Shown piece after piece: positions 54,115-64,000 of a stretch of DNA of 64,000 nt (its first letter is position 1; the number at the start of each line of letters is the position of its first letter). A program made the position numbers and the translations under genes. The stretch is taken from the NCBI GenBank assembly GCA_016708725.1, contig JADJFE010000030.1:587922-651921 (forward strand), read 5' to 3'. The DNA comes from Candidatus Aalborgicola bjergmarkensis (GTDB lineage: Bacteria; Pseudomonadota; Gammaproteobacteria; Burkholderiales; Burkholderiaceae_C). The notes beneath the pieces are model-generated. The model was not told where the DNA came from, did not search any database, and worked only from the letters and a program-made list of their open reading frames with translations.

Positions 54115-54801
54115 ATGACCGCAGAAGACCAAGGTGTTGTTTATGGCACGGAAGACGTGCTCATCAGCCTGTGCAACTCTGTGACCAGAGTTTTGAATGT
54201 GGCTGTCCAAAGCAAGATCAACTACTCCGCCATGGTGCAGCGCATCACCAAAATCGGCCTCAAACCCGATATTGGCTGTTTTGTGGTGTTCGATGGCGGT
54301 TTTTCGGGCTTGGTCGTGCTGAATTTCGCAGCAGCCACGGCCATGGAAATTTACGAAAAATACATGGTCAATATGGGAATGCCCAAAAGCGAGCTGGCCG
54401 GTTCGCACACTTCGGATGAGGTGAGCAACATCCTGGGTGAGCTGATGAACCAGATCGTCGGTGACTTCACCGGCAAGGTGCGCCGCGAGTTGCAAACCCA
54501 TATCACCCAGAACCAACCCAAAATGCTGGTTCTCAATAAACAGGTGATGCTCAGCGTCGATACGCCGCTGGATCGGCCCGAAATGCGCCGCGTGACCTTC
54601 TACACGGAACAAAACAACATCTTTTACCTGGAGTTGGCGATTGACCGGACCGAATTCATCAAACTCTATGAATTCGACCCCAACGACATTCCCGACCCGG
54701 ATGCCCTGATCGAAGACGCTGCCAAACAAAGTGGAAAAGCTGCGTCAGCGACAGCCACCATAGACGAAAACGAGGAACTGCTGCGCTCGCTGGGCATGTG
54801 A
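54115..54801 (+). CDS. CheC/CheX-like protein (DUF3334-type)
   Basis: 228 residues; AAGGA about 9 bases before the ATG. The core reads KPDIGCFVVFDGGFSGLVVL, then AMEIYEKYMVNMGMP and SDEVSNILGELMNQIVGDF. The last has the E-x2-N pattern of CheX/CheC phosphatases, which dephosphorylate CheY-P. A PilZ-like or beta-rich tail and an acidic C-terminus follow. I recall this layout as DUF3334; enzymatic activity is unproven. It sits near a chemoreceptor and several signalling genes, consistent with a motility role. Confidence 0.7.
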   Translation: MTAEDQGVVYGTEDVLISLCNSVTRVLNVAVQSKINYSAMVQRITKIGLKPDIGCFVVFDGGFSGLVVLNFAAATAMEIYEKYMVNMGMPKSELAGSHTSDEVSNILGELMNQIVGDFTGKVRRELQTHITQNQPKMLVLNKQVMLSVDTPLDRPEMRRVTFYTEQNNIFYLELAIDRTEFIKLYEFDPNDIPDPDALIEDAAKQSGKAASATATIDENEELLRSLGM

Positions 54802-54809
54802 AGTTGCAT

Positions 54810-56375
54810 TCAGTCGTGCATGTGGGGTGCGCAGGTGGGGAAGATGACGGTTATGGTGCAGCCCTTGCCGGGCGCGCTGTCCACGGTGATGCTTCCTCCC
54901 AGGATTCTGACCACAATGCCTTGCACGATGTTCATGCCCAAGCCCGTGCCGCCACGGCCCATCTTGGTGGTGAAAAAGGGGTCGAATATTTTTGGGACCT
55001 CGGCCGCCGTGCCGTCCATTGTCGTGAACCGTCAGTTTTACATGGTCCGCGGGGGGGGTGGGGGGGGGGGGACACTCCGCCAGGCAGGTCTTCAAGACCA
55101 TGCACGACGGCATTCATCACCAGATTGCTCAGTACCTGGCCAAATGGACCGGGGAAGCTGTCGCAACTCAGCCCTCAGTGGTGTTGCATCCACCGTGCAG
55201 TTGGCCTTGCGCAAGCCCGGACTTAGCAGCGTCAGCACTTCCTGAACCACGTGGGCGGCATCAAAGGTGCGGCGCTGGTCGTTGGTCTGGTCAACGGCAA
55301 CCTGTTTGAAATTCTGCACGATGTTGGCGGCCCGGTCCAGGTTGCGGATCAGGATGTCGAATCCGGCTTGCGTGCGTTCTAGCGCGTTAAGCAGCGTGCT
55401 ATGGCGTAACCTGCCGGTAGCGTCTTCCTTGCGTATGCCATCTTGCACATCCACCAGGGTGGTGGCAACCGTGAGTGCGTTGCCAGCGGGGTGTTGAGTT
55501 CGTGCGCGACACCGGCGACAACCCGGCCAAGTGAAGCCAGTTTTCAATTTGGATCATTTCGACCTGGGCGCGGCTCAAGGTGGTCACGCTTCGGTCAGCG
55601 ACTGGGTGCGTTCGGCCACCCGTCGTTCCAGATTTTCATTGGCATCTTTCAGTTCGGCATTGCGTTGCTCAATTTCGCCAAATACCTTGCGCAAGGCGAT
55701 GCGGGTTTCTTCCATACTTTGGGCCAGCGAGCCGATCTCGTCCAGGCGAATGGCCTCTATGGGGGACTCCAGTCGCCCATGCACCAGTTGTTGGGAGGCG
55801 GTAACCAGACGTTGCAGCGGCTGTACCAGGCGCCAATGCACCACGACCAGAATGAAGAGCAACGCGCCCAGCGAAATCAATAGGCAGCTGCGGGCATAAC
55901 GTTCAGTAATGGCAGCCAGGCGAACGCGATAACCGGCAGTGGAAATACGAATCGTCAACTCTCCCAGAACGGTGTTCTGGCGCACGATGGCTTGCGTCAT
56001 TGTGATGGATTCACCGGCAATGGGATCAATGCGTTCACGGGCGGCAAAGGAATTCTGATTCGCTTCGAGCACGCTAATGGACAGCACGTCCGGGTTGATC
56101 ATGGCCGCTTCAATGAGTGAATTGGCTTCCTCTACCGCGTAGTTCCACAATGGCTCGCGCAGAGCCAGCGCACACAGTCTGGCCAGACGTTGCATTTCGA
56201 TGCGTATTTCATTGGCATGCTCATCACGCAGTCTGGTGGCCGTTTCCATGTAGACCAGAAAGGACGACAAAACAATTCCCAGCACCACGGTCAGACCGAT
56301 CACGGCCCGAAGGGACAGCGCTGGTCGCGGTTTGCGTGGCGTCTGGGTCACGTTCAAGGTGTCAAGAAATTTCAT
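54810..56375 (-). pseudogene. Membrane histidine kinase, multiply frameshifted
   Basis: It starts MKFLDTLNVTQTPRKPR at 56375. A transmembrane helix (LRAVIGLTVVLGIVLSSFLV), a periplasmic domain, a second helix (LISLGALLFILVVVHWRLV) and HAMP are in one frame to ~55590. The rest needs several single-base additions: near 55588 (TEA-LTTLSRAQ), 55535 (IEKLASLGRVVAGVAHELNT), 55490 (TPLGNALTVATT), 55170 and around the poly-G tract at 55050-55072. The ATPase end GRGGTGLGMNIVQGIV is in yet another frame. It is a paralogue of the intact kinase at 31889. Decay and poor consensus are both possible. Confidence 0.85.
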
Positions 56376-56467
56376 GGTCGCAGCATAGCCTGTTTTTTCC
56401 TTAGCCTGTCCTGGCGCAAAGGGAAGACAAATTTGTGCCAAAATCCAAATCCCGATGGGGTCCGACA

Positions 56468-56552
56468 ACTGTGCCGACTGTGCCGACTGTGCCGACTGTG
56501 CCGTACACCGGATTTCTCGTAGGCTATTGTTTGTTCGTTTGTTCGTTTGTTC
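56468..56552. repeat. Two short tandem arrays in the kinase/HDOD promoter region
   Basis: Four perfect 9-bp ACTGTGCCG units (56468-56503) and, 25 bases later, three perfect 8-bp GTTTGTTC units (56529-56552). Both lie between the divergent kinase pseudogene (start 56375) and the HDOD gene (start 56587), where copy-number change could alter promoter spacing. Confidence 0.92.
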
Positions 56553-56586
56553 GACAGTGGTTGGCGGACAGAAGGAGAAATCCACC

Positions 56587-57576
56587 ATGAGTTTATCTCC
56601 CGCGCGCATGACATGGCGTCTCTTGTCAGACGCACGTTATCAGCTTGCTGCGCTTGCACTGTGTCCTTTGGGTACAGGTGAGGGGACGGGTACGGATGCC
56701 GATGCCACCCCACCGTATCCCGATCTTTCCCAAAGTTCGAAAATTCCTTGCCTGGTGGCAAAGAAGATGCCAGCGCCCGCCATCGGAGCACTGATGCCTG
56801 CTGGCTGCGGGGTTGCAAGCCGGGAGATGATCGGCAGCGTGGATGCCGTTACGTTGCAACCCGAGCCTGCTTCTGCAAAGTACTTCGCTGGCGACTGGTA
56901 TTTGCAAGCGCCCGGCAAGCTGGCCGGCAAGCAAGGGGGGTCGCGTGCATTGGCGCTGAAACTGGCCCAGTTGATCGCCAACGATGCGGAAACCCGGCAG
57001 ATTGAAGAAATTTTTCGCCAGGATCCCGCCCTGGCTTATAACCTGTTGAAACTGGTCAATTCCGCCGGACTCGGGTGCACGCGCAGCATCGACAGCTTTG
57101 CGCAGGCGATATTGTTCCTTGGGCGTCGGCAGTTGCGCCGCTGGCTCAATTTGTTGCTGTTCGCCGCAAAAAAGGAAGATGCACGCAGTGCGTTGCTGCT
57201 GGCCAGGGTCGCAGTGCGTGCCTGCATGCTGGAGCGATTGTTCCGAGAAATGGGGTATGACAAGGAAGGGCAGGAGCGTGCTTTCATGGTGGGCATGTTT
57301 TCACTGCTCGGTGTGTTGTTTGGCATGCCACTGGCCGATGTTTTACGGCCGCTCAAACTTGACAAGGATTTGACACAGGCGTTGCTGGAGCGCCAGGGCG
57401 AACTTGGCACCTTGCTACAAGCCGTTGAGGCGCTGGAGCAAGGCAAACAGGCGCAGACGCATGCACTTTTAGAACCCCTGTTGCCGGGAGAAGTCCATCT
57501 GGATCGTCTCTGGCTGGATGCCAACGTGTGGATGCTCGATCTGGTCCGGGATCAGGGGGGGCGCCGTGGTGGCTGA
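56587..57576 (+). CDS. HDOD-domain signalling protein
   Basis: 329 residues from MSLSPARMTWRLLSDAR with a strong AGAAGGAGA site. The HDOD domain spans ~120-320: LALKLAQLIANDAETRQIEE, FRQDPALAYNLLKLVNSAGL, SFAQAILFLGRRQLRRWL and ERAFMVGMFSLLGVLFGMP. HDOD lacks the HD metal ligands and is thought to bind partners or nucleotides in signalling. Its stop overlaps the GTG start of the PAS-GGDEF-EAL gene, so the two probably work together in cyclic di-GMP control. Confidence 0.92.
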   Translation: MSLSPARMTWRLLSDARYQLAALALCPLGTGEGTGTDADATPPYPDLSQSSKIPCLVAKKMPAPAIGALMPAGCGVASREMIGSVDAVTLQPEPASAKYFAGDWYLQAPGKLAGKQGGSRALALKLAQLIANDAETRQIEEIFRQDPALAYNLLKLVNSAGLGCTRSIDSFAQAILFLGRRQLRRWLNLLLFAAKKEDARSALLLARVAVRACMLERLFREMGYDKEGQERAFMVGMFSLLGVLFGMPLADVLRPLKLDKDLTQALLERQGELGTLLQAVEALEQGKQAQTHALLEPLLPGEVHLDRLWLDANVWMLDLVRDQGGRRGG

Positions 57577-59736
57577 GGACGCATTGCAAAAATGTCTCAC
57601 CTTGTGCCGACAGGTGCGTGCGGGGCAGACGCAGGCGATCGAACAACTGGAAGCTGTATTGCATGAATATTCTGGCTTCAGCCTGAATAATCTGCCGCTG
57701 CAGGCCCGTATCCTGGAACAGTTGCGCGAGCCGGTCATCATGATGGATCTGGATGGCTATATCAGTGGCTGGAACGCTGCGGCGCAGGCCTTGTTGGTTA
57801 CGCCCCTCTGAGGCCATAGGGCAGCATGTGCTGTTTTTGTATGCCGACGATAACGACGACAACACCATGCCCGAGTCGTTTCTGGAAAATGGCAATGCGT
57901 TCTTCGAGGTGCGTCGGCGCAAGAAGTCGGGTGAGGTATTCTGGGCCGGACTGTCGCTCTCGATTATCCGTTCGGATGCGGGTGAACCGGTGGGTCTGGT
58001 CGCGCAACTGTCCGAAGTTACGGATCGTTGCTCGGCCGAAGCGCTGCAGCGGCTGCAAAGCAGCGTCATTGAAAATAGCTACCAGGGCATCCTGATTACC
58101 GACGCGCAGGAGCGCATCGTCCTTGTCAACGCGGCTTTCGAGCGCATCACCGGCTATAGCACTGCAGAAGCACTGAACCAGACCCCTGACTTATTGCGTT
58201 CGGGTGTACATACGGCGGACTTTCGTGCGCAGGTACGTGATGCATTGACGGGTGGCTCGCCCTGGCAGGGAGAGATTGTTGGCAAGCGCAAGAACGGTGA
58301 ACTCTTTCCCCAGTCGGTGTCGATCAGCGTGGTGCGCAACGAAGACGGGCGGGCATCACACGCTTTTTCTATCTTTTCCGACATCAGTGTCTTGCGTGCC
58401 GCCGAGGAGCGCATGCGCCAACTGGCGAATTATGATCCCCGACCGGCTTGCCCAACCGCTCGTTCTTGGCGCAATTGGTGGCACAGACCATTACCAAATT
58501 GCGTCGCAGCAACAGTTATGGCAGCCTGATGGTGATTGATTTGTATCGGTTTACCTCGATCAACGATACGCTGGGTCAAGATGTGGGCGATGAAATGCTG
58601 CGCCAGGTTGCCCAGCGCCTGCGTATCACGCTGCGGGAGCATGACCTGTTGGCACGTTTTGGTGGCGATGAATTTATTGCCATGCTGCAAGACATTCAGA
58701 AGCGCGAACATGGTGCCATCGTGGCGGAAAAACTGCTGGAGTCTTTCAAGGAACCCTTTTTCATCCACGGGCATGAGTTGCATTGCAGCGCGAGTATCGG
58801 CATTGCCATTTACCCGGACGATGCCACCGAGGTGACGGCCCTGGTGCAGTTTGCCGACGCAGCCGCCAAGCAGGTGAAAAAAACCGATGGAACGGGGTAT
58901 TCGTTTTTCAGCGCCGAGATGAATACGCGCGCCAAGGAACAGTTGCACCTGGAAGGGGAGCTGCGCTCGGCCTCGTCCAGGGGTGAATTGCTGGTGTACT
59001 ACCAGCCCAAGGTCAGCCTGCGCAGTGGCCGGATCGTTGGCTCCGAAGCCCTGCTGCGCTGGAAACATCCCCGCAAGGGCATGGTGCCGCCGAGCCAATT
59101 TATTCCGGTGGCCGAGGAAACCGGCTTGATCCTGGATATTGGTGGCTGGATTCTGGAAGAAAGCTGCCGCCAGATGCGTGTCTGGCTGGATACGGGCGTG
59201 CGCGTGCCGCCCGTGGCGGTCAATTTATCCGCGCGCCAGTTCGACGTGCAATTGCCCGAGCGCATTGATATCCTGCTCCAGCGCTATGGCATTGATCCGC
59301 GCCTGCTTCGACTGGAAGTCACCGAGTCGTTGCTGGTGCGCTCCATCGACAAGGTGCTGCCCATCATGAACAAATTGGTGGCTATGGCCTGGCCTGGTCG
59401 CTGGATGATTTCGGCACGGGTTATTCCAGCCTGGCGTACCTCAAGAAACTGCCGATCAGCACCCTGAAAATTGACCGCTCGTTCGTGATCGGTATCCCCG
59501 GCGATGGCAATGACTGCGCCATCGCACGCGCCATTGTCACCATGGGGCAGCAGATGCGCCAGGAAATTGTGGCCGAAGGTGTGGAAACGGTGGAGCAGAT
59601 GCTCTTCCTGCGTGGCCTGGGCTGTGACCAGTTGCAGGGCTACCTGTTCAGCCCGCCGGTGACGGCCGATGATTTCTTTGCCATAGTACGTGCGGATCGT
59701 CGGCTGGAGTTGCATGCAGCGCACGTCCGGCGGTGA
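57566..59736 (+). pseudogene. PAS-PAS-GGDEF-EAL cyclic-di-GMP protein, frameshifted
   Basis: GTG start inside the HDOD stop. Segment 1 (57566-57811) is the PAS start (REPVIMMDLDGYISGWNAAA). Segment 2 (~57812-58437) has two PAS/PAC units (GILITDAQERIVLVNAAFER). Segment 3 (58448-~59390) has the cyclase GGDEF at RFGGDEFIAML and EALLRW in the EAL part. Segment 4 (to 59736) has DDFGTGYSSL-type sequence, KIDRSF and VAEGVETVEQ. Breaks near 57805, 58436 (missing T in LTGLPNR) and 59384 (missing G before LAWSLDDF) need single bases. All catalytic motifs are conserved, so the broken frame may be an error. Confidence 0.88.
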
Positions 59737-59756
59737 TGCCCTGACGGTACGGTTCC

Positions 59757-60500
59757 ATGCAACTTCAGGATATCCTGTATTCCCAAGAGGTTTAGCACCC
59801 GGCGTGTCTGCGCGGGCCTGATTCAGCAGGGTCTGGTACAGGTTTATATGGAAAACTTGCGCTGTAGGTCCCGTGTGAAGTGCAAAGGATGCAGCCACTG
59901 AATCTTGAAGTGAAGAGTTTCGCAAGCCCAGGTGCGGGGTCGATTGGCAGTAACACGAAAAAAGCCTACGTGATGCTGCGAAGCCGGTGCCACCAGAGTG
60001 CTCCCGCCAAGCCTTCGACTTACCCCAGGCTTTATACCTGCTACCCACCCGCTGCGTGCACGCCTTTGCAAGACGGGTACAGGCGTGCAGGCGGTGGGTC
60101 GTCTGGATCAGGATACGACCGGGCTGTTGCTGCTCAGTGACGATGGCGCGTTCATCCACCGCATGACCTCCCACCACCACGTTCCCAAGGTGTACGCGGG
60201 TCACGGTGCGCCACCCGCTTGATTAACGCCTGGGTGCGCGTCTGCTGGATGGCGGTGCTGATTGATGACCCCAGGCCGGTGCGCGCGGCTGCCGGCGAGG
60301 CACTGGATGGCCACCATCTGCGCCTGACCCTGACCGAGGGAAATACCACCAGGTCAAGCGCATTGTGGCAGCGGTCGGCAACCGTGGTGAGGACTTGCCA
60401 CCGTTCGCAAATTGGCGGCTTGTGCCTGCCTGACGATCTGGCACCAGGCCAGTGGCGCTTGCTGGACGCCGCACACTTGCACAGCATTGCGCACCCATTG
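59757..60500 (+). pseudogene. RsuA/RluB-family rRNA pseudouridine synthase, heavily frameshifted
   Basis: It starts MQLQDILYSQGFSTRRVCAG, an S4-type opening. The catalytic-Asp motif VGRLDQDTTGLLLLSDDG (60088-60140) is intact, with a later RLTLTEG and RSQIGGLCLPDD region. Between these the frame changes at least five times, and the MLHKPAG-type segment is scrambled (VMLRSRCHQS). As given it cannot be translated. The indel density is higher than expected for a young pseudogene with such well-kept motifs. Confidence 0.75.
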
Positions 60501-60528
60501 CGTACCATAACGCTGTATGCTCACGCCG

Positions 60529-61310
60529 ATGAAGCTACTCTTTGATTCATTCTGGCGCGCACTGGCTTATTGTCTGCGGCCACAGGTCATTCTTTTGTCC
60601 CTGTTGCCCCTGATTCTGGTGATTGGCTCGACGGTCGGGCTGGGCTACCTGTTCTGGGATAAGGCCATGGATCAGGTGCGCCTGTTGCTGGAGTCGTCCA
60701 TTTTTGTCAACCACGGCTGGGCCTGGCTGGATAACGTAGGCTGGGGGCGGCTCAAGACGGTGTTGGCTCCCCTGATCGTCATCTTTACCGTAACGCCCCT
60801 GATCATCATCCATTAATATAGCTTTTGGTGGTTTCCTGTTGATTACCCCCGGTTCTGGTGCAGTTGGTGGCGCGAATGGGGTTTTCCACCCTGGAAGTGC
60901 GCAGCACCAGTTCGTTCTGGCGTAGCGTGGCCTGGGCGCTGGTGTCTACGGTACTGGCGCTGCTGGCCCTGGTGGTTTCCATTCCGCTGTGGTTTGTTCC
61001 ACCGCTGATCTTGCTGGTTCCACCGTTGATCTGGGGGTGGCTGACCTACCGCGTGATGGCCTATGATGCGTTAAGCGAACACGCCAGCACCCGCGAGCTG
61101 CGCACGATTTTCCGGCGCCACCCCGGCCTCCTTGTTGCTGATGGGCGTTCGATTGGCTATCTGGGCGCAGCACCCAGTCTGGTGTGGGCGTCTGGTGCCT
61201 TGTTTGCCGCTGCGTTTGTGATTCTGGTGCCGCTGGCTATCTGGATTTACACCCTGGTGTTTGTCTTCGCGTCGCTGTGGTTTTCCCACTACTGTCTGGC
61301 AGCACAGTAA
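60529..61310 (+). pseudogene. EI24/CysZ-like multi-pass membrane protein, frame broken once or twice
   Basis: It starts MKLLFDSFWRALAYCLRPQV at 60529. The first part (to ~60814) has two hydrophobic helices (LLSLLPLILVIGSTVGLGYL) and stops at IIIH. The family continues in another frame from about 60850 as LVQLVARMGFSTLEVRSTS, with DALSEHAST and paired helices (LVWASGALFAAAFVILVPLA) to 61310. A few bases around 60812-60850 must change to restore it. EI24/CysZ-type proteins are inner-membrane proteins, some involved in sulfate uptake. Confidence 0.78.
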
Positions 61311-61499
61311 CACTCAGGGCTGAAGGGGGAACATCCCGTGATGCCGTGACGCACGCCTGCGAGTGTATGCACATTGCATGTGCTGTGCGATAGAGAGCCG
61401 GCACAAAAGCCTGCCAAATGCAGCCATGGCAGTGCTAAAAGGGTTGAAAAATAGTGAAATGCCGCTCAATCCTCATGGAATGTGCGCATGAGGCTGTAA

Positions 61500-62391
61500 A
61501 TTGAATAGCGTTCGCCATGGAGGTCAGCACGCTTCGGGCCTATCGGTCAACGTCAACGCACCACTCAGATTTGGGGAAATGGTCAATCCACAACCCCAGA
61601 ATTGAACGAGCCTGCGCTTCTGACATGCCATTCGCCACCAACTTATTCAGTGCTTCCTGCAAGCCTTCTTGCCACGTAGCTCTACGTAGCTCCGCTGCCC
61701 TTGAATGAGCGTGCGTTCATGGTGCAGTGCGCGTTCGCGCACCAGAGCACGGCCTCGGTTTCGGCATCGGCGCTGAGGTCTTTGAGCATGTTTCAGTGCT
61801 TGTTGCACCGGGGATAGGACAACTGACTCATGGCGGACTCCTCGCCCCAGTGTTCAAAAAAGCCACCCAGGCAGCCAGGCTTTGTGCTGGGCGCTGTGCA
61901 GCCGGTCGGCTTTTGCCGAGTTCGATGATGTTGTCCAATTCTAATCCCGAGCCCAGTTTTGGTCGTTATGCCGTGGTCGCGCATTTCAAAACACCAGTGC
62001 GCCTGGCTGAGCTGATGCGGTTCGTCAAACAGATCAAACCAGCAGGTGGATACCAATGACCGGCTTGAGCTCGGCGTAACCCTCGCCGCGCTGGCGATCT
62101 GTTTGGTCAGTGCGCTGGCCAGGTAGTAGGTGCTGCGGGCGCTCAGGGGTCAAAGCGTTTGACCTGCATTTTCTACGTGATGAGCCGCCCATGGCGGTCT
62201 TTGGGCAAAATGTCGAGCACGATGAATTTGCCTACCAGGTCTTCGGGGTCACTGCGCGGATTGAGGACTTCAATCACCTCCAGCGGTTCGTCCTCGCTGC
62301 GAACGGCATTGATCAGCGCTGTCAGCAGGTGGGGTGCAACTGCAAACAGGCGTTTGAAAACATAATCGTTTTTGGGGTCAAGCAGGCGCAT
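61500..62391 (-). pseudogene. Rpn-family nuclease gene, decayed or poorly sequenced
   Basis: The N-terminus is clear: MRLLDPKNDYVFKRLFAVAP from 62391, then FIVLDILPKDRHGRLIT with the catalytic-type Asp. After that, identifiable pieces in different frames (SQAHWCFEMRDHG near 62000, FEHWGEESAMSQLSYP near 61830) follow the family order down to ~61500. Several indels and stops interrupt it. It is a third, distinct Rpn locus in the window. The preceding 61311-61499 shows no gene. Confidence 0.7.
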
Positions 62392-62638
62392 GGTGATCGT
62401 TGGGGACAACTCCTGTGATGGTACGCAGTCTCCAATGAAGTGTAGCAACCGGTTTGCTGATTCTTATCCAACTCCAGAATTCGGAAGTATCCGCCACCAA
62501 CTATTCAGCTTGCAGGCGATCGGTTACAAAAGATGGATTCGTTGTAACCGGATCGTTGCCGTCGCCATCTGGATGGCGTGCGGATGCACGCCACGCCTAC
62601 AATCGCGCACTCCATCCGATACCTGATCCATGTCACCC

Positions 62639-64000
62639 ATGCACGACAAATACCAGCACCAAGACATCGAACAAGCGGCGCAGCAACACTGGGCGCAACC
62701 TTTGTGGGAACGGGCATGACGCCTACCGTGTGAGCGAAGACGGTGCAAAGAGAAGTTTTGCCTGCTGCTGCTGCCTTATCCCAGCGGCAAGTTGCACATG
62801 GGTCGCTGTGCGCAACTACACCATCAACGACATGCTCACGCGCTACCTGCGCACAGAACGGCTACAACGGTGCTCATGCCCATGGGCTGGGATGCTTTTG
62901 GTCTGCCCGCAGAGAACGCCGCTTTGAAAAACGGCGTTCCGCCCGCACAATGGACCTACGCCAACATCGCGCACATGAAGGGCCAGATGCAGGCCATGAG
63001 GCTGGCCATCGACTGGAGCCGCGAGGTGGCCACCTGTGATCCGGGCTATTACAAATGGAACCAGTGGTTGTTTTTGAAAATGCTGGAAAAAGGCATTGCC
63101 TACCGCAAGACCCAGGTCGTGAACTGGGATCCGGTGGATCAGACCGTGCTGGCCAATGAACAGGTGATTGACGGCAAGGGCTGGCGCACCGGTGCCACGG
63201 TCGAGAAGCGCGAAATCCCCGGTTACTACCTGAAAATCACCGACTACGCGCAAGAGCTGCTGGAGCAGGTGCAAACCGGGCTGCCCGGCTGGCCGGAGCG
63301 CGTGAAACTGATGCAGGAGAACTGGATTGGCAAGAGCGAAGGCGTGCGTTTTGCCTTCACGCACGACATCCGGGACGCGGCGGGCGCGCTGATTGGCGAT
63401 GGGCGCATGTATGTATTCACCACGCGCGCCGATACCATCATGGGTGTGACCTTTTGTGCCGTTGCGCCCGAGCATGCGCTGGCGCAGCACGCGGCGCGCA
63501 GCAACGCGGCCTTGGCGGCATTTATCGAGGAATGCAAGAAGGGCGGCGTTACCGAGGCCGAACTGGCATTGCGCGAGAAGGTGGGCATGCCTACCGGATT
63601 GCAGGTGACACACCCGCTCACTGGTCTGCACGTGGAAGTCTGGGTTGGCAACTATGTGCTCATGGGTTATGGCGACGGTGCGGTCATGGGTGTACCGGCG
63701 CACGATGAACGCGATTTTGCTTTTGCCAAGAAATATGGCCTGGAGATTGCCGATGTGGTGCATATTGACGGCCAAAGCTACGATCCCGACCAGTGGCAGG
63801 AGTGGTATGCCGACAAGCAGCGCGGTGTTACGGTCAATTCCGATGTATTCAGCGGGCTGTCCTATCAGGAAGCGGTCAATGCCGTTGCCAAAGCCTTGCA
63901 GGCCAAGGGCTTGGGTGAGAAGAAGACCACCTGGCGCTTGCGTGACTGGGGCATCAGCCGCCAGCGCTACTGGGGAACACCCATTCCCATCATCCACTGC
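62639..64000 (+). pseudogene. leuS: Leucyl-tRNA synthetase, first ~230 bases frameshifted; cut by window edge
   Basis: It starts MHDKYQHQDIEQAAQQHWAQ at 62639. The class I motif region LPYPSGKLHMG is readable near 62780 but surrounded by frame changes (both extra and missing bases, e.g. an extra G near 62870). From LMPMGWDAFGLPAENAAL (~62875) the frame is clean to the window end through WNQWLFLKMLEKGIAYRK, the CP1 editing domain (TTRADTIMGVTFCAVAPEH, AVMGVPAHDERD) and WGISRQRYWGTPIP. It charges tRNA-Leu. As an essential gene it is unlikely to be truly broken, so the N-terminal frameshifts point to sequence error. Confidence 0.9.

Noticed and set aside
56468..56552. CRISPR-like repeat array
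   Set aside because: Units are only 8-9 bp, contiguous with no spacers, and no cas genes occur in the window.

Overview
The window reads as chromosome of a betaproteobacterium, most likely Burkholderiales/Comamonadaceae. The gene content and order around gpsA-secB-grxC-rhodanese, gpmA, ctpA and moeB fit that family, as do the acidovoran-type trimeric porin, the FdxA/FNR pair and a dispersed ~50-bp intergenic repeat. Genus and species cannot be fixed from the sequence alone. Most core genes are GC-rich, and parts of the accessory genes are clearly AT-richer.

Layout. (1) 1-3.8 kb: a minus-strand operon for a non-canonical Hsp70 system (TPR protein, degenerate J-like protein, GrpE-like protein, Hsp70 cut by the window edge). 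(2) 4-5.5 kb: ppx/gppA. (3) 5.6-24.7 kb: an accessory island between two direct copies of the 3' end of plsB. It carries Rpn-family nuclease genes and fragments, a 1.8-kb-codon secreted YD-repeat protein with a pentanucleotide tract at its start, a YD/BACON/Ig/beta-roll secreted protein, a Toprim fragment, an XRE-ORF6N pair, an orphan Rhs C-terminus with a frameshifted partner, an integrase fragment and a damaged IS21-type element. (4) 23.8-31.8 kb: intact plsB with an SDR gene, a porin, a REC-GGDEF protein, and FdxA with a frameshifted ferredoxin-NADP reductase. (5) 31.9-44.4 kb: a histidine kinase, gpsA-secB-grxC-rhodanese, gpmA-ctpA-moeB, a secreted nuclease, an adenylate cyclase-FHA protein, a PilZ protein and alaS. 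(6) 44.6-50.6 kb: a small ORF, tRNA-Gly(CCC), a large hybrid kinase, tRNA-His, ispH-fkpB and radC. (7) 50.7-59.7 kb: signalling genes (chemoreceptor, CheX-like protein, a broken kinase, HDOD, PAS-GGDEF-EAL) with a frameshifted lipoamide dehydrogenase. (8) 59.7-64 kb: a patch dense in indels holding a pseudouridine synthase, an EI24/CysZ-like protein, an Rpn gene and the start of leuS.

Working together: fdxA-fnr supplies low-potential electron transfer; gpsA and plsB make and acylate glycerol-3-phosphate for phospholipids; the SecB/Grx/rhodanese genes form one transcription unit; and the many cyclic-di-GMP, cAMP and two-component genes suggest strong environmental control of motility and surface behaviour.

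Caution: single-base frameshifts are unusually dense from about 53.7 to 62.9 kb and include the essential gene leuS. Low consensus quality is therefore at least as likely as true gene decay there, and the 'pseudogene' labels in that stretch describe the sequence as given.
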